In this document: in pieces, positions 26,987 to 35,611 of the stretch
Position numbering within the stretch: position 1 is the first letter of the stretch
Layout: each line of letters opens with the position of its first letter
Source: G025836975 sp040391135
GTDB taxonomy: Bacteria > Pseudomonadota > Gammaproteobacteria > Burkholderiales > Burkholderiaceae_B
Direction: 5' to 3'
DNA length: 64,000 nt
NCBI GenBank assembly: GCA_040391135.1
Contig: JBEBYL010000015.1
Location: 1 to 64,000, forward strand
Made by a program: the position numbers and the translations under genes
Notes under the pieces: model-generated
Database searches by the model: none
What the model was told of the DNA's origin: nothing
The model's input: only the letters and a program-made list of their open reading frames with translations

Positions 26987-27763
26987 ATGGCGAACCAGAG
27001 GATTCAATATTCCCCTAATGAGCGCAGTATCCTGTTCGCGGAAACAGGTGGTTTTTGTCCGCTTTGCACATCAGCCATGATGTTTCAAAAGGCAAACTCG
27101 AAGCACCCAAGTACCGGCTACGAGATTGCACATATCTACCCCTTAAATCCAAATGCACTACAAAAAAAGGCTTTGGAAGGCTACCTCGTACCAGATGACC
27201 TCAATGCGCTTGAGAATGTGATTCTGTTATGCCCGACATGCCATACAAAATACGATAAAGATTTCAAGCTCGAGGAGTTCCTTAAGATTCAGGGCATCAA
27301 GAAAGGCTACCTTCGTGAGACTGAAGCACGAAAAACGGTGCCAGATCATGCCCTTGAGGAAGAGGTGTGCGAAATACTAGATCTCATAGCGAATAGCGAT
27401 GGGCACTATGAGGACCTATCGGAGACAAAGTTGGATGTGAGTTCTCTCGATGCAAAGCTTAAGAATATAAGCCCATTGCAAAAGAGAGAAATTCGCTCAA
27501 ATGTGATCGATTTTTTTGTTCCCATTAGAAATCATATCCGCCTTATCGAGCAGAGAGATCAGGCTGTAATACGAATCATCCAGAACCAGGTAAATTCATA
27601 TTACCTTGTCATGGAAAGACAAAGCCCGGGGAATAAGGATGCGATCTTTAATCACATCTCAAAATGGATAAGTCTGAAGTCGGGAAAGACCCTTATGGCA
27701 TCAAAAATCCTTACTTCTTTTTTTGTTCAAAACTGCGAGGTGTTTGATGCTGATTCCAACTAA
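26987..27763 (+). CDS. HNH nuclease effector of an ABC three-component (ABC-3C) system
   Basis: 258 residues from ATG 26987. The N-terminal HNH zinc finger is complete: C24-PL-C27, the EIAHI histidine (H49), LENVILLCPTCH with C82-PT-C85 and H86. The rest (about residues 110-258) is a helical domain ending in DSN, in the position of the C-terminal domain that couples effectors to the ATPase in ABC-3C systems described by the Aravind group. An ATG at 26948 has no ribosome site. The gene overlaps the next by 17 nt, a strong operon sign. Codon use is AT-richer than in the flanking core. A role cutting invader DNA is inferred. Confidence 0.8.
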   Translation: MANQRIQYSPNERSILFAETGGFCPLCTSAMMFQKANSKHPSTGYEIAHIYPLNPNALQKKALEGYLVPDDLNALENVILLCPTCHTKYDKDFKLEEFLKIQGIKKGYLRETEARKTVPDHALEEEVCEILDLIANSDGHYEDLSETKLDVSSLDAKLKNISPLQKREIRSNVIDFFVPIRNHIRLIEQRDQAVIRIIQNQVNSYYLVMERQSPGNKDAIFNHISKWISLKSGKTLMASKILTSFFVQNCEVFDADSN

Positions 27764-27971
27764 ATTCACCTCACTGGAAGAGTCGACGATCTTCAAAATG
27801 CGTGCTCTTTTGAAAAGTAATGCGAGAGAAGAGACAGTATCAGAAGCCATGGAAAGAACAGCAGGAGCATTCCAGGATACCTCGGGATTTCTCCATGCCA
27901 TGGATGTTCTTTATGTGCTGAAAATGATCGATTTTGATGCCTCGACCGGTACGATAATTTATGCTAACTAA
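27747..27971 (+). CDS. ABC-3C middle component
   Basis: 74 residues starting at an ATG with GAGG six bases upstream and overlapping the HNH gene by 17 nt. IPTKFTSLEESTIFKMRALL at the N-terminus and FLHAMDVLYVLKMIDFD...GTIIYAN at the C-terminus fit the small winged-helix-like middle components that lie between effector and ATPase in ABC-3C operons. Its 3' end overlaps the ATPase start by 11 nt. It presumably bridges the two proteins. Confidence 0.75.
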   Translation: MLIPTKFTSLEESTIFKMRALLKSNAREETVSEAMERTAGAFQDTSGFLHAMDVLYVLKMIDFDASTGTIIYAN

Positions 27972-29571
27972 AATAATTTGCCCCTTATTTAATCATGGTG
28001 AGATCACATTCAACCATGGATTGAATGTGATTCTGGGGGATGATGATGCGAAAAACTCTATCGGAAAGTCCTCAGCATTATTGGTCATAGATTTTGCGAT
28101 GGGAGGAACATCTCTACTAGATGACAAGGCTGGCACCATCAAGGCATTAGGACATCACTTCTACAAATTTGAATTTATTTTTGAAGGGAAAAAATATTTC
28201 TTTATACGCTATACAAACGACTCAAACTTTGCTCACATATGTGATAAAGACTATCAAGAAGAAGATGTAATTACCATTAGAGAATATCGAGAAAAGCTGA
28301 AACAACTTTATGAGCTAGGCGATTTGAAATGCAGTTTCCGCTTTCTGGTGAACCCATTCATTCGTATTTGGAATAAAGGTTCTCTGGAGCCGGCAGCCCC
28401 CTTTCTTGGCGATGTGAAAGAGTCTACAGATACTGCCATCTCCCGCCTTATCGATCTATTTGAGAAGACCGGCGATATTGAAGAGGAAAGATCCGTTTTA
28501 GACGAGCACAAAAAGAAAAAGGGACTCATATCCAAGTCCATGTCTGCGGAAATTATCCCTAAAATCAATAAAATTCAATACAAAGAGAATCAGCGAACAA
28601 TAGCTGGCAATATGGAAGTGATTGAGACGCTGAAGCAAGGCGTTACGGGGGCACTTAGTGCGTATGAGTCTCTTTTTGATGAGGAGCTCCGTGCACTGCA
28701 AACGCAGAAAAATGACCTTGTTCGACAACGGAGCCAAGTTCAAGCAAAGATTGGTCGAATTAGGTTGGATATCCTAGGTGTGACCCCTAGGCTAACGGCT
28801 AACATAGCTCTTGTTCAGGAGTTCTTCCCCAATGTCGATGCTGGCCGACTTCAGCAAGTTGAGTCTTTTCATCAGAATATCAGTAAGACAGTACAAAAAG
28901 AGCTAAAAAAGGATCTGCAGTCGCATTCTGACCGTGAGACCGAGTTGAGTGCGAAAATTTCCGAATTGGACAGCCGGATTCAAGCTAAGCTTGAATCCAA
29001 AGGCGCACCTAATGATCTTTTTTCACGAGTGCTTGAGCTTAAAACTGTGGTTGACAACGCTGCTGAAGAAAATCGTTTTTATGACATGAGGGTTGCCATT
29101 GACAGCGATGTATTACAAGCAAAACAGCGTCTGGAAGCCATCTATACAGGAATCTTTCTGCACATTGAGTCTGAATTAAATGCAAGGCTTAAGAAGTTCA
29201 ATGCGGTCGTGTATGGTCGAGAGCGAAATGCCTCACAGCTCAGAATAAAGAGTTCAAATTCATATAGTTTTTTATCTCCTGAAGACACTGGAACAGGAAA
29301 ATCGTATGCTGGCCTAGTCGGCTTTGACCTTGCAATGCTTTCGCTTACAAAATTGCCTTTCATAGTCCACGACTCAGTGCTTTATAAGAATATTGAGGTT
29401 AGAGCTACAGAGAAAATTCTTCGGATACTTGCATGGGCCAGACAGAAACAAATCTTCCTTGCCTTTGATGAGGCAACCAAGTTTGATGTTTCAACAGAAA
29501 AACGATTACGCTCTCACACTGTTTTGAAGCTCAGTGCTAACGATCTGCTCTACAACAAAGATTGGCGGTAG
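27961..29571 (+). CDS. ABC-3C ATPase, DUF2326 type
   Basis: 536 residues, an SMC/RecN-like ABC ATPase. The N-terminal Walker A is GDDDAKNSIGKSS (residues 26-38). A long central coiled coil (about residues 170-430) is rich in Glu, Lys and Gln. The C-terminal half-site has SPEDTGTGKSYAGL (signature-like, from residue 439) and LPFIVHDS (Walker B, residues 465-472). This matches the DUF2326 proteins of ABC-3C systems, which probably sense foreign DNA or a perturbed nucleoprotein and license the effector. It is the last gene of the overlapping trio. Confidence 0.82.
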   Translation: MLTKIICPLFNHGEITFNHGLNVILGDDDAKNSIGKSSALLVIDFAMGGTSLLDDKAGTIKALGHHFYKFEFIFEGKKYFFIRYTNDSNFAHICDKDYQEEDVITIREYREKLKQLYELGDLKCSFRFLVNPFIRIWNKGSLEPAAPFLGDVKESTDTAISRLIDLFEKTGDIEEERSVLDEHKKKKGLISKSMSAEIIPKINKIQYKENQRTIAGNMEVIETLKQGVTGALSAYESLFDEELRALQTQKNDLVRQRSQVQAKIGRIRLDILGVTPRLTANIALVQEFFPNVDAGRLQQVESFHQNISKTVQKELKKDLQSHSDRETELSAKISELDSRIQAKLESKGAPNDLFSRVLELKTVVDNAAEENRFYDMRVAIDSDVLQAKQRLEAIYTGIFLHIESELNARLKKFNAVVYGRERNASQLRIKSSNSYSFLSPEDTGTGKSYAGLVGFDLAMLSLTKLPFIVHDSVLYKNIEVRATEKILRILAWARQKQIFLAFDEATKFDVSTEKRLRSHTVLKLSANDLLYNKDWR

Positions 29572-29618
29572 TAGCAACTTTCGAATAAGAACGCGTCCTC
29601 CATTGGAGGGCAAACATT

Positions 29619-29741
29619 TTGTCGTCGCCAGAGCGAGTAGCAGCTCAGGCCAATATCGCCGACGAGGACCTGGAACAATATATGGATAACTCGCAGGCGG
29701 ATGTGGGAGCCTGGACGGAAAGATGCAGGGTAGCTCTGTGA
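29619..29741 (+). CDS. Possible 40-residue protein with TTG start
   Basis: The 319-bp gap after the ATPase gene contains a frame reading LSSPERVAAQANIADEDLEQ then YMDNSQADVGAWTERCRVAL. A GGAGGG lies 8 nt before the TTG. The composition is protein-like and higher in GC than the ABC-3C genes, so it could be a real small gene or the tail of a deleted one. Nothing else is seen in the gap. Confidence 0.3.
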   Translation: MSSPERVAAQANIADEDLEQYMDNSQADVGAWTERCRVAL

Positions 29742-29890
29742 GTAATGTCATATGGGTGTGTTCCATAAACCTAGATTTGCATTATTAGCTCATACTGACA
29801 TGCCCAACGAATGTGCCTGTTACCTTATCGCCGATATCCTAAACTTACCAAGGAATAATCAATTGGCAAAGCTCTCACCAGGATCTCCGT

Positions 29891-30877
29891 ATGACTGAGC
29901 AGGAGAAACAGCTAACACAAATATTTCTGCCGCACGCGATGAGAGAGTTGGAGCGTGTTCGCCAATCGGGAGTTCGCTTCGCTCATTACACGTCGGCTGA
30001 GACAGGACTTAAAATTCTTCGGTCTGAGAGGATTCTTCTGCGCAACTCAACTTTAATGAACGATTTTTCGGAGATTCGTCATGGAATGGATTGCTTGCTG
30101 GCTGCATACAATGGGTCGCCGGGAGTTCGGCTCAAGGCGGCCCTTCGGGAAGTTCAAAATGACCTTCCGGAGGTTTTAGAGGCGAATTTTAACGGGAAGA
30201 TCATTGATTTTCGCACTGAGACTTATCTTATGTCGGTTTCCGAGCAGGATGATGGTCATGAAGACAAGTTTGGCCGTTTGTCTATGTGGCGGGCATACGC
30301 TCCAAAAAATGGAGTCGCTTTCATTTTGAACAATAGGCCATTTGTTGGTGAAAGCAACGCATTGAACGCGTTCACCACCCCAGTGGCATATGCAATGCCG
30401 GAGGATTTTCAGCCGGCTTTCCAAGAAGTTGTGCTTTCTATTGAAAAAAATATCGAAACCATAAAGCCGCTCGGCGGGAAACGCGTGCACGACATGTTGA
30501 TGAATGCCTTTCGGTTCGCCGTCCAATCCACAAAGCATCCGGCGTTCAGAGAAGAGCGGGAGTGGCGCGTGGTCTATTCTCCGACCCTTCTTTTACAGCC
30601 GGACGGGACGTTGTCACAGCAGCAGTTGACACGGGTGCCGACGGAGATTATGTCGTTAGGAGGCGTGCCCCAACGGGTCTATGCGATCCCATTTCGCGAC
30701 TACCCAGAGGATGGCTTTGAGGGGGCTACCGTACCTGATCTGCTAGATCGTGTATTGATCGGACCTTCGCAAGATAGTTACACCATAGCCCAAGCTTATG
30801 TTACTGAGCTTACTAACTTAAATGTTCCCGACGCGCGTACGAAGGTCGTGGTCACCGGAGTACCTCTGCGACATTAA
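29891..30877 (+). CDS. DUF2971 domain protein
   Basis: 328 residues. FAHYTSAETGLKILRSERILL and LRNSTLMNDFSEIRHG (about residues 30-66), then SMWRAYAPKNGVAFILNN and the EEREWRVVYSP segment, match DUF2971, a family common in defence and mobile islands whose biochemistry is not settled. An AGGATC lies a few bases before the ATG. It stands 319 bp from the ABC-3C operon and 50 bp from the first right-end repeat, so it is probably a separate cargo gene. Confidence 0.8.
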   Translation: MTEQEKQLTQIFLPHAMRELERVRQSGVRFAHYTSAETGLKILRSERILLRNSTLMNDFSEIRHGMDCLLAAYNGSPGVRLKAALREVQNDLPEVLEANFNGKIIDFRTETYLMSVSEQDDGHEDKFGRLSMWRAYAPKNGVAFILNNRPFVGESNALNAFTTPVAYAMPEDFQPAFQEVVLSIEKNIETIKPLGGKRVHDMLMNAFRFAVQSTKHPAFREEREWRVVYSPTLLLQPDGTLSQQQLTRVPTEIMSLGGVPQRVYAIPFRDYPEDGFEGATVPDLLDRVLIGPSQDSYTIAQAYVTELTNLNVPDARTKVVVTGVPLRH

Positions 30878-30926
30878 AAGTATAGCCCGCTCATGTATGT
30901 CCATTTCCTGGATAGGTACCAGATCT

Positions 30927-31056
30927 TTCATTAATGGTGGGAAAATCTCCGGATTTTTTCAGTAATTGTGAGAGATTTAAAAATTACATTCTCACAATTA
31001 ATAAAAAAACACTTAAGAATCAATGCCAAGAATTTCATTTAATGTGAGAGCCGACA
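30927..31056 (-). repeat. Right transposon-like end with four 17-mer repeats
   Basis: Read on the minus strand from 31056: TGTCGG, then 17-mers at 31050-31034 (CTCTCACATTAAATGAA), 30974-30958 (CTCTCACAATTACTGAA) and 30943-30927 (TTCCCACCATTAATGAA). A fourth copy at 30989-31005 (TTCTCACAATTAATAAA) lies in the opposite direction. Confidence 0.8.
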
Positions 31057-31154
31057 AGACTGTGGGCTTGCGTGGGACGCTTGCATTTTCCAGACCGGAC
31101 TTGGGCAATGTTCGTCTCATCGCAGGCCCATGGTTTGTGGATTCAGGGCGCAAT

Positions 31155-32090
31155 CTATGGCACAGCGCTATCGCCAACGTCCCCCGTCTTGCGCATCGGC
31201 CTGGTGATGCCCAATCTGTCTGACAGAAAGTCGATCAAGGTCCGGATCGCACGCGACTGGTATCGATGCGGCGTATATAGCAAGTACATATGGCTGCGAT
31301 CCATGGTCAGCTCAAAGTCTTCCATGCACGTTACGACCAGGCCATCGCGCACAAGGTCGTCCACGACGTAGTCCGGCACGACGCCCAGGCCTATGCCTGC
31401 CAGGATGCATTCCCGCAAATAGGGAAAGCTTCGCGATAAAAGCGTGGGGCGCAGGCGTATGTCGCTTTCCCGGCCGTTGGCCACCGCAGAAAGATGCGCG
31501 CGTCCCGTGATTCCCCCGGTGGTGATGACGGGAGCCTTGCTTAGCATTTGCAATGTGCTGGGCAGGGTATGGGCGTGTGCCCAGTCGCTGGAGGCGCAGA
31601 CCACATAGCGCAGCGGCCCTAGATCGCGCCCAACCAGCAAGGGTGGAGGCTTGGACAACACGCTTATGGCTACGTCGACCCCATCGCGAATCAAATTCTC
31701 CATGACGTTTTCCAATCGGACGTCCAGGACGATGCCGGGATAGCTCCTTTTGAAGTCAATCAGCCAGCCACCCATCACCAGTTGCCCATAACCCGTTGGA
31801 ATGCTAAGGCCGACCCTGCCGGTGAGTTCGGCGGCATCCCGTTTTACAGCCTCTTTTAGTAGCCCGGCTTCGTTAACAATGTTGCGGGCATGCTGGTATA
31901 TATGCTCGCCGGCACTGGTCAGTTCATTGCCTTGCGGGGTGCGGCGCAATAGTTCGGCGCCCAGCGACTTTTCAAGGCTGGCCAAGTGATAACTGACGTT
32001 GGCGCGAGACATATTAAGCGAGCGCGCCGCTTGACTGAGGTTTCCGCTGTCGACGATTTCGACAAAGATAGTGAGAGACGATAAATCCAT
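31155..32090 (-). CDS. LysR-family regulator
   Basis: 311 residues. The helix-turn-helix is SSLTIFVEIVDSGNLSQAARSLNMSRANVSYHLASLEKSLGAELL, followed by the usual two-lobed effector domain. It is divergent from a CoA-transferase gene across 115 bp, the normal LysR-target layout, so it probably controls the 32206-34439 operon. It is the first gene right of the transposon-like island. Confidence 0.92.
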   Translation of the reverse strand: MDLSSLTIFVEIVDSGNLSQAARSLNMSRANVSYHLASLEKSLGAELLRRTPQGNELTSAGEHIYQHARNIVNEAGLLKEAVKRDAAELTGRVGLSIPTGYGQLVMGGWLIDFKRSYPGIVLDVRLENVMENLIRDGVDVAISVLSKPPPLLVGRDLGPLRYVVCASSDWAHAHTLPSTLQMLSKAPVITTGGITGRAHLSAVANGRESDIRLRPTLLSRSFPYLRECILAGIGLGVVPDYVVDDLVRDGLVVTCMEDFELTMDRSHMYLLYTPHRYQSRAIRTLIDFLSDRLGITRPMRKTGDVGDSAVP

Positions 32091-32205
32091 GGCTTATGGT
32101 CAAATAATTTTGACATGATGTCAATGGCTATGGGGATTGCCAACGCCTCGGCGACATAGATAATGAATATCATCATCGACGAAGAAAGTGTGGAGGAAGC
32201 TGGTA

Positions 32206-33405
32206 GTGCAGAATCAACAACCGCTGGCTGGGATACGTGTACTTGACCTTTCCAGGGTCTTGGCTGGGCCGCTATGCGGTATGGCCCTGGGCGATCTGGG
32301 CGCGGACGTCATCAAGGTGGAGCACCCAGAGCGCGGGGACGATACCCGCGACTGGGGTATCCGCGTCGGCAGCCGGAACACCTCTTACTTCAACAGCGCC
32401 AACCGCAACAAGCGGTCCATGTGCCTGGATCTCCAAACCGAGGAAGGGCAGAACTTGGCACGCCGCTTGGCGGTCAAATCCGACATCGTGATCCAGAACT
32501 TCAAACATGGCGGTGCGGAGAAGCTGAACCTGGGCTACGAACAGCTTCAGGCGCTTAATCCGCGCATCATCTATTGTTCGATTTCGGGCTATTCCCCATT
32601 AAGCCCAGAGCGCGGTCGCCCCGGCTATGATCTGGTCATTCAGGGCGAGTCCGGAATCATGGCAATGAATGGCGAAGAAGGCCAGGGCCCGTTGAAGTTC
32701 GGCGTGGCCGCCGTTGACATGTTCACCGGCATGCACGCCGTGCAGGCCATACTTGCTGTGTTGTACGAGCGGGTAAGCACGGGCCGGGGTCGCCACATCC
32801 AGATGGCGCTATATGACCACGGGCTGGCCGTGACATCCTACTATGGCCTGGCGGCCAGGCTTGGTGGCGAGGATCCGCCCAAGTTCGGCAATTCCCACCC
32901 GGCTATCGTCCCCTACGGCGTCTTCGAGGCAAAGGACGGCCCATTGGTAATCGCCGTGGGTAACAATGGCCAATTTCGCCAGTTCTGCGAGCAGATCATC
33001 TTGCGGTCGGACCTTGCCGCTGATCCGCGCTTTGAAAAAAACACCGATCGCGCCAAGCACCGCGAGATCTTGCTGCCTATACTGGAAGAGAGCATTCGCG
33101 GTCATCGGCGAGCCGATCTGATCGAGCGCATGCAGAAGGCCGGTATCCCATGCGGCGAAGTCCAGGGCCTGTACGATGCTTTGGAGTCTCCTCGGACCGA
33201 AGCGGCGCGAATGCTGCACCGCTACGAGGATCCCGAGGCGGGTCCACAGGCCATTCATGCCCCCACTTACGTGATCGATGATGCACGCACCCCTGTACGA
33301 CACAACCCGCCCCATTTTGGGCAACACACATCTGAAGTGCTGCAGGAAGTGCTTGGCATCGACGCAGACACCCTGCATTCCCTGAAGGCTCGGCGGATCA
33401 TTTGA
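32206..33405 (+). CDS. CaiB/BaiF family III CoA-transferase
   Basis: 399 residues from a GTG with GGAGGA upstream. IRVLDLSRVLAGPLCGMALGDLGADVIKVEHPERGD is the family signature and includes the early motif. YDLVIQGESGIMAMNGEEG provides the catalytic aspartate region. These enzymes move CoA between organic acids by an aspartyl anhydride. The Tat-exported Bug protein that follows 38 bp later suggests that it activates the imported carboxylate. Confidence 0.9.
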   Translation: MQNQQPLAGIRVLDLSRVLAGPLCGMALGDLGADVIKVEHPERGDDTRDWGIRVGSRNTSYFNSANRNKRSMCLDLQTEEGQNLARRLAVKSDIVIQNFKHGGAEKLNLGYEQLQALNPRIIYCSISGYSPLSPERGRPGYDLVIQGESGIMAMNGEEGQGPLKFGVAAVDMFTGMHAVQAILAVLYERVSTGRGRHIQMALYDHGLAVTSYYGLAARLGGEDPPKFGNSHPAIVPYGVFEAKDGPLVIAVGNNGQFRQFCEQIILRSDLAADPRFEKNTDRAKHREILLPILEESIRGHRRADLIERMQKAGIPCGEVQGLYDALESPRTEAARMLHRYEDPEAGPQAIHAPTYVIDDARTPVRHNPPHFGQHTSEVLQEVLGIDADTLHSLKARRII

Positions 33406-33443
33406 GTATCCGCCCGAAAGACACAGACATTAGGACAATCACC

Positions 33444-34439
33444 ATGGCTCATTCCTCTCGTTTCTCCCGCCGTACCTTCATGAAGGTATCCGCTCTTTCC
33501 GCCCTGACCGCCGCGACCTTGCCGCTGCCCGCCCTGGCATCTTCATGGCCAGGCAAGCCGGTGCGCATGATCGTGGCCTTTCCGGTCGGCGGACCGACCG
33601 ACACCATTGCCCGCCTCATCGCGCATCAGTTGTCCGAGCGCCTGGGCCAGACCATCATCGTTGATAATCGCCCCGGCGCCTCGGGCTCTGTGGGCACTTC
33701 GCAATTCATCCGTTCGCGCGCCGATGGCTATACGATCTCGATGTTCGGCATGCCGGCGCTGATTGCGCCTATCGTCCACCGCAACAACCTGTATGACGTG
33801 CGCAAGGACTTTACCTGCGTCGCCACGGTGTACGACCTGCCCTACGTCATCGTCGTCAATCCCAAATTGCTGCCGGATGTGAATGACCTGCAGCAGCTTA
33901 TTGCCAAGACCAAGACCGAGGAAATCAACTATTCGACGCCCGGTGCGGGCAGTATTGCCCATCTGGCCATGGAGCAATTGAAAGGCCTGGGCGGTTTCGA
34001 GATGCTGCACATTGCCTACAACGGCAGCGCGCCGGCCATCACCGATCTGCTTGGCGGCCATATCTCCGTCATGATGGCGGATATGATCGCCGCCATGCCG
34101 CATATCCAAAGCGGCTCCCTCAAGGCCATCGCCCTGGGCTCGGACACTGGCAAGGCCTTCCTGCCAGAAGTGAAAACCATTGCCGAACAAGGCTTCGCTG
34201 GTTTCGACGCGAGCTCATGGAGCGGCATAGTCGTCCCGAACAGTACGCCGCAGGAAGTCTCGGATCGTCTCAACAAAGAGCTGAGCGAGTTATTGGCCGA
34301 TCCGCAATTGCAGAAACAAATGATGCAGGTTGGCGCACTGGCGACGTACGAACCGGCTGACAAAATGAAGGCGCGCTTGAATTCGGAATACGACCGCTGG
34401 AACAAGGTTGCCAGCGAGGTGGATCTCGGGAACTCCTGA
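33444..34439 (+). CDS. Bug-family binding protein with Tat-type signal
   Basis: 331 residues. The N-terminus carries SRRTFMKVSALSALTAATLP, a twin-arginine signal with the RR followed by T-F-M-K, unlike the Sec signals of the other Bug proteins here. Mature WPGKPVRMIVAFPVGGPTD and YSTPGAGSIAHLAMEQ fit the family. It probably binds a carboxylate in the periplasm. It lies in an operon with the CoA-transferase and is followed by a terminator. Confidence 0.9.
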   Translation: MAHSSRFSRRTFMKVSALSALTAATLPLPALASSWPGKPVRMIVAFPVGGPTDTIARLIAHQLSERLGQTIIVDNRPGASGSVGTSQFIRSRADGYTISMFGMPALIAPIVHRNNLYDVRKDFTCVATVYDLPYVIVVNPKLLPDVNDLQQLIAKTKTEEINYSTPGAGSIAHLAMEQLKGLGGFEMLHIAYNGSAPAITDLLGGHISVMMADMIAAMPHIQSGSLKAIALGSDTGKAFLPEVKTIAEQGFAGFDASSWSGIVVPNSTPQEVSDRLNKELSELLADPQLQKQMMQVGALATYEPADKMKARLNSEYDRWNKVASEVDLGNS

Positions 34440-34462
34440 TCAACGCCTGGATGGCACATTCC

Positions 34463-34492
34463 AGAAGGGGCTGCCGTAAGGCGGCTTCTTTT
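34463..34492 (+). terminator. Terminator after the CoA-transferase/Bug operon
   Basis: AGAAGGGGCTGCC/GGCGGCTTCTT with a 4-nt loop and one mismatch, followed by TTT, 24 nt after the stop codon. Confidence 0.75.
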
Positions 34493-34515
34493 GCACACTA
34501 GCACTTGACGCCCCA

Positions 34516-35442
34516 TCACGCATCGCTTGTACCGCCATGATCCAATGCTACGGCTCCCGCAAGCCGTAGCGTCTCGCACAAGGCCGGCACGGCGGGGTTG
34601 AGGCAATCTTTGCGGTAGGCCAGATACAGCGTCGACCGCAAGCTATGTTCGGCCTGTAGCGGCAGGTATTTCACGCCTCCCGGCCGCAGCTCGCTTACCG
34701 AGGCCGGCACCACCGCCGCGCCTATGCCCGCCTCGACAAGCGCCAGCAGCGTGGGCAGCAGGCTCTCCATGACGTAGTTCGGCGTCAGGCCATTGCGCTC
34801 GAACAGCGATGCCAGCAGCGTATGGAAGTACATCGAGGTCTGGCGTGCAAAACCGATAAGCGGCTCCGTGGCCAGTTCAGCAACCGAGATGCTGTCGCGC
34901 GACGCCCAGGCGTGCTGCATGGGAAGCGCAACCACGAGCGGCTCGCTGTCTACCGGCTCGCGGTGCAGCTCGTCGTCCTCGCTGTCGCCGGAGTGGCGCA
35001 GCAGAGCTACGTCCAGTCGGTCCTGAACAAGCAAAGTGTGCAGGCGTCCGGTATCGGCCTCGGTCATGGATAGCTGGATCCGCGGATGGCGCTGGCGATA
35101 CGCGCCTACGGCGGCGGGGATGAGCCGGTAGGCCGCCGTGGGGGTGAACCCGATGCGCAGCAGGCCCGCGTCTCCCGCCGCAACTCGTCGGGTCGCAGCC
35201 ACGGCCGCTTCTCCGTCTTCCATCATCTGTTCCATGGCCTCGCGCAGCAGAGCTCCGGCCGGAGTGAGCCGCACCGTGCGCGTCGAGCGCTCGATCAAGG
35301 GCGCGCCAATGCGCTCTTCGAATAGGCGCACTTGCTGGCTGAGGGGCGGTTGGGTCATATGCAGGCGCTTTGCCGCTCGGCCGAAGTGAAGCTCCCGCGC
35401 GACGGCCATGAAGGCGAGCAGTTGTCTTGAGTACAGGGCCAT
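34516..35442 (-). CDS. LysR-family regulator
   Basis: 308 residues. RQLLAFMAVARELHFGRAAKRLHMTQPPLSQQVRLFEERIGAPLIERSTRTV is a typical LysR DNA-binding domain of the CbbR/BenM-like branch (TQPPLSQQ). It is divergent from a Bug-amidase locus across 169 bp and probably regulates it. The C-terminal effector domain is full length. Confidence 0.92.
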   Translation of the reverse strand: MALYSRQLLAFMAVARELHFGRAAKRLHMTQPPLSQQVRLFEERIGAPLIERSTRTVRLTPAGALLREAMEQMMEDGEAAVAATRRVAAGDAGLLRIGFTPTAAYRLIPAAVGAYRQRHPRIQLSMTEADTGRLHTLLVQDRLDVALLRHSGDSEDDELHREPVDSEPLVVALPMQHAWASRDSISVAELATEPLIGFARQTSMYFHTLLASLFERNGLTPNYVMESLLPTLLALVEAGIGAAVVPASVSELRPGGVKYLPLQAEHSLRSTLYLAYRKDCLNPAVPALCETLRLAGAVALDHGGTSDA

Positions 35443-35611
35443 ATGTTCGGATTAGGTCGATTATCGTATTTATCCCTGGTGAATTTTATATTGGATGGAT
35501 TGAATCCGACAGCCTAAGATGAATAACGCCTATGTCGGCAAGCCATGGCCGAATGACTCGTCAATACCGGTATTGACGATGACACCCTTACTTATCAGGA
35601 AGGAAATACTC

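Larger units (their letters stand above)
25742..31056. mobile_element. Transposon-like island with Tn7/Tn5053-style ends, no transposase
   Basis: The 5315-bp segment begins with TGTCGG at 25742 and ends with its inverse CCGACA at 31056. The terminal 25 bp of the two ends match at 19 positions as an inverted repeat. A 17-mer resembling TTCCCATAATTAGTGAA occurs three times at the left end and four times at the right. Terminal TGT/ACA plus multiple internal transposase-site-like repeats is the pattern of DDE transposases of the TnsB/TniA/Mu group. No transposase, TniQ or integrase gene is visible inside, and the flanking 5-mers (GGGAT, AGACT) are not a clean duplication. The cargo is an ABC-3C system and a DUF2971 gene. 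Confidence 0.75.

Noticed and set aside
29688..29700. A DnaA-box-like TATGGATAA inside the island
   Set aside because: One mismatch, isolated, with no AT-rich unwinding tract near it.
25737..31061. A 5-bp target duplication around the island
   Set aside because: The flanks GGGAT and AGACT do not match, so no clean duplication can be claimed.
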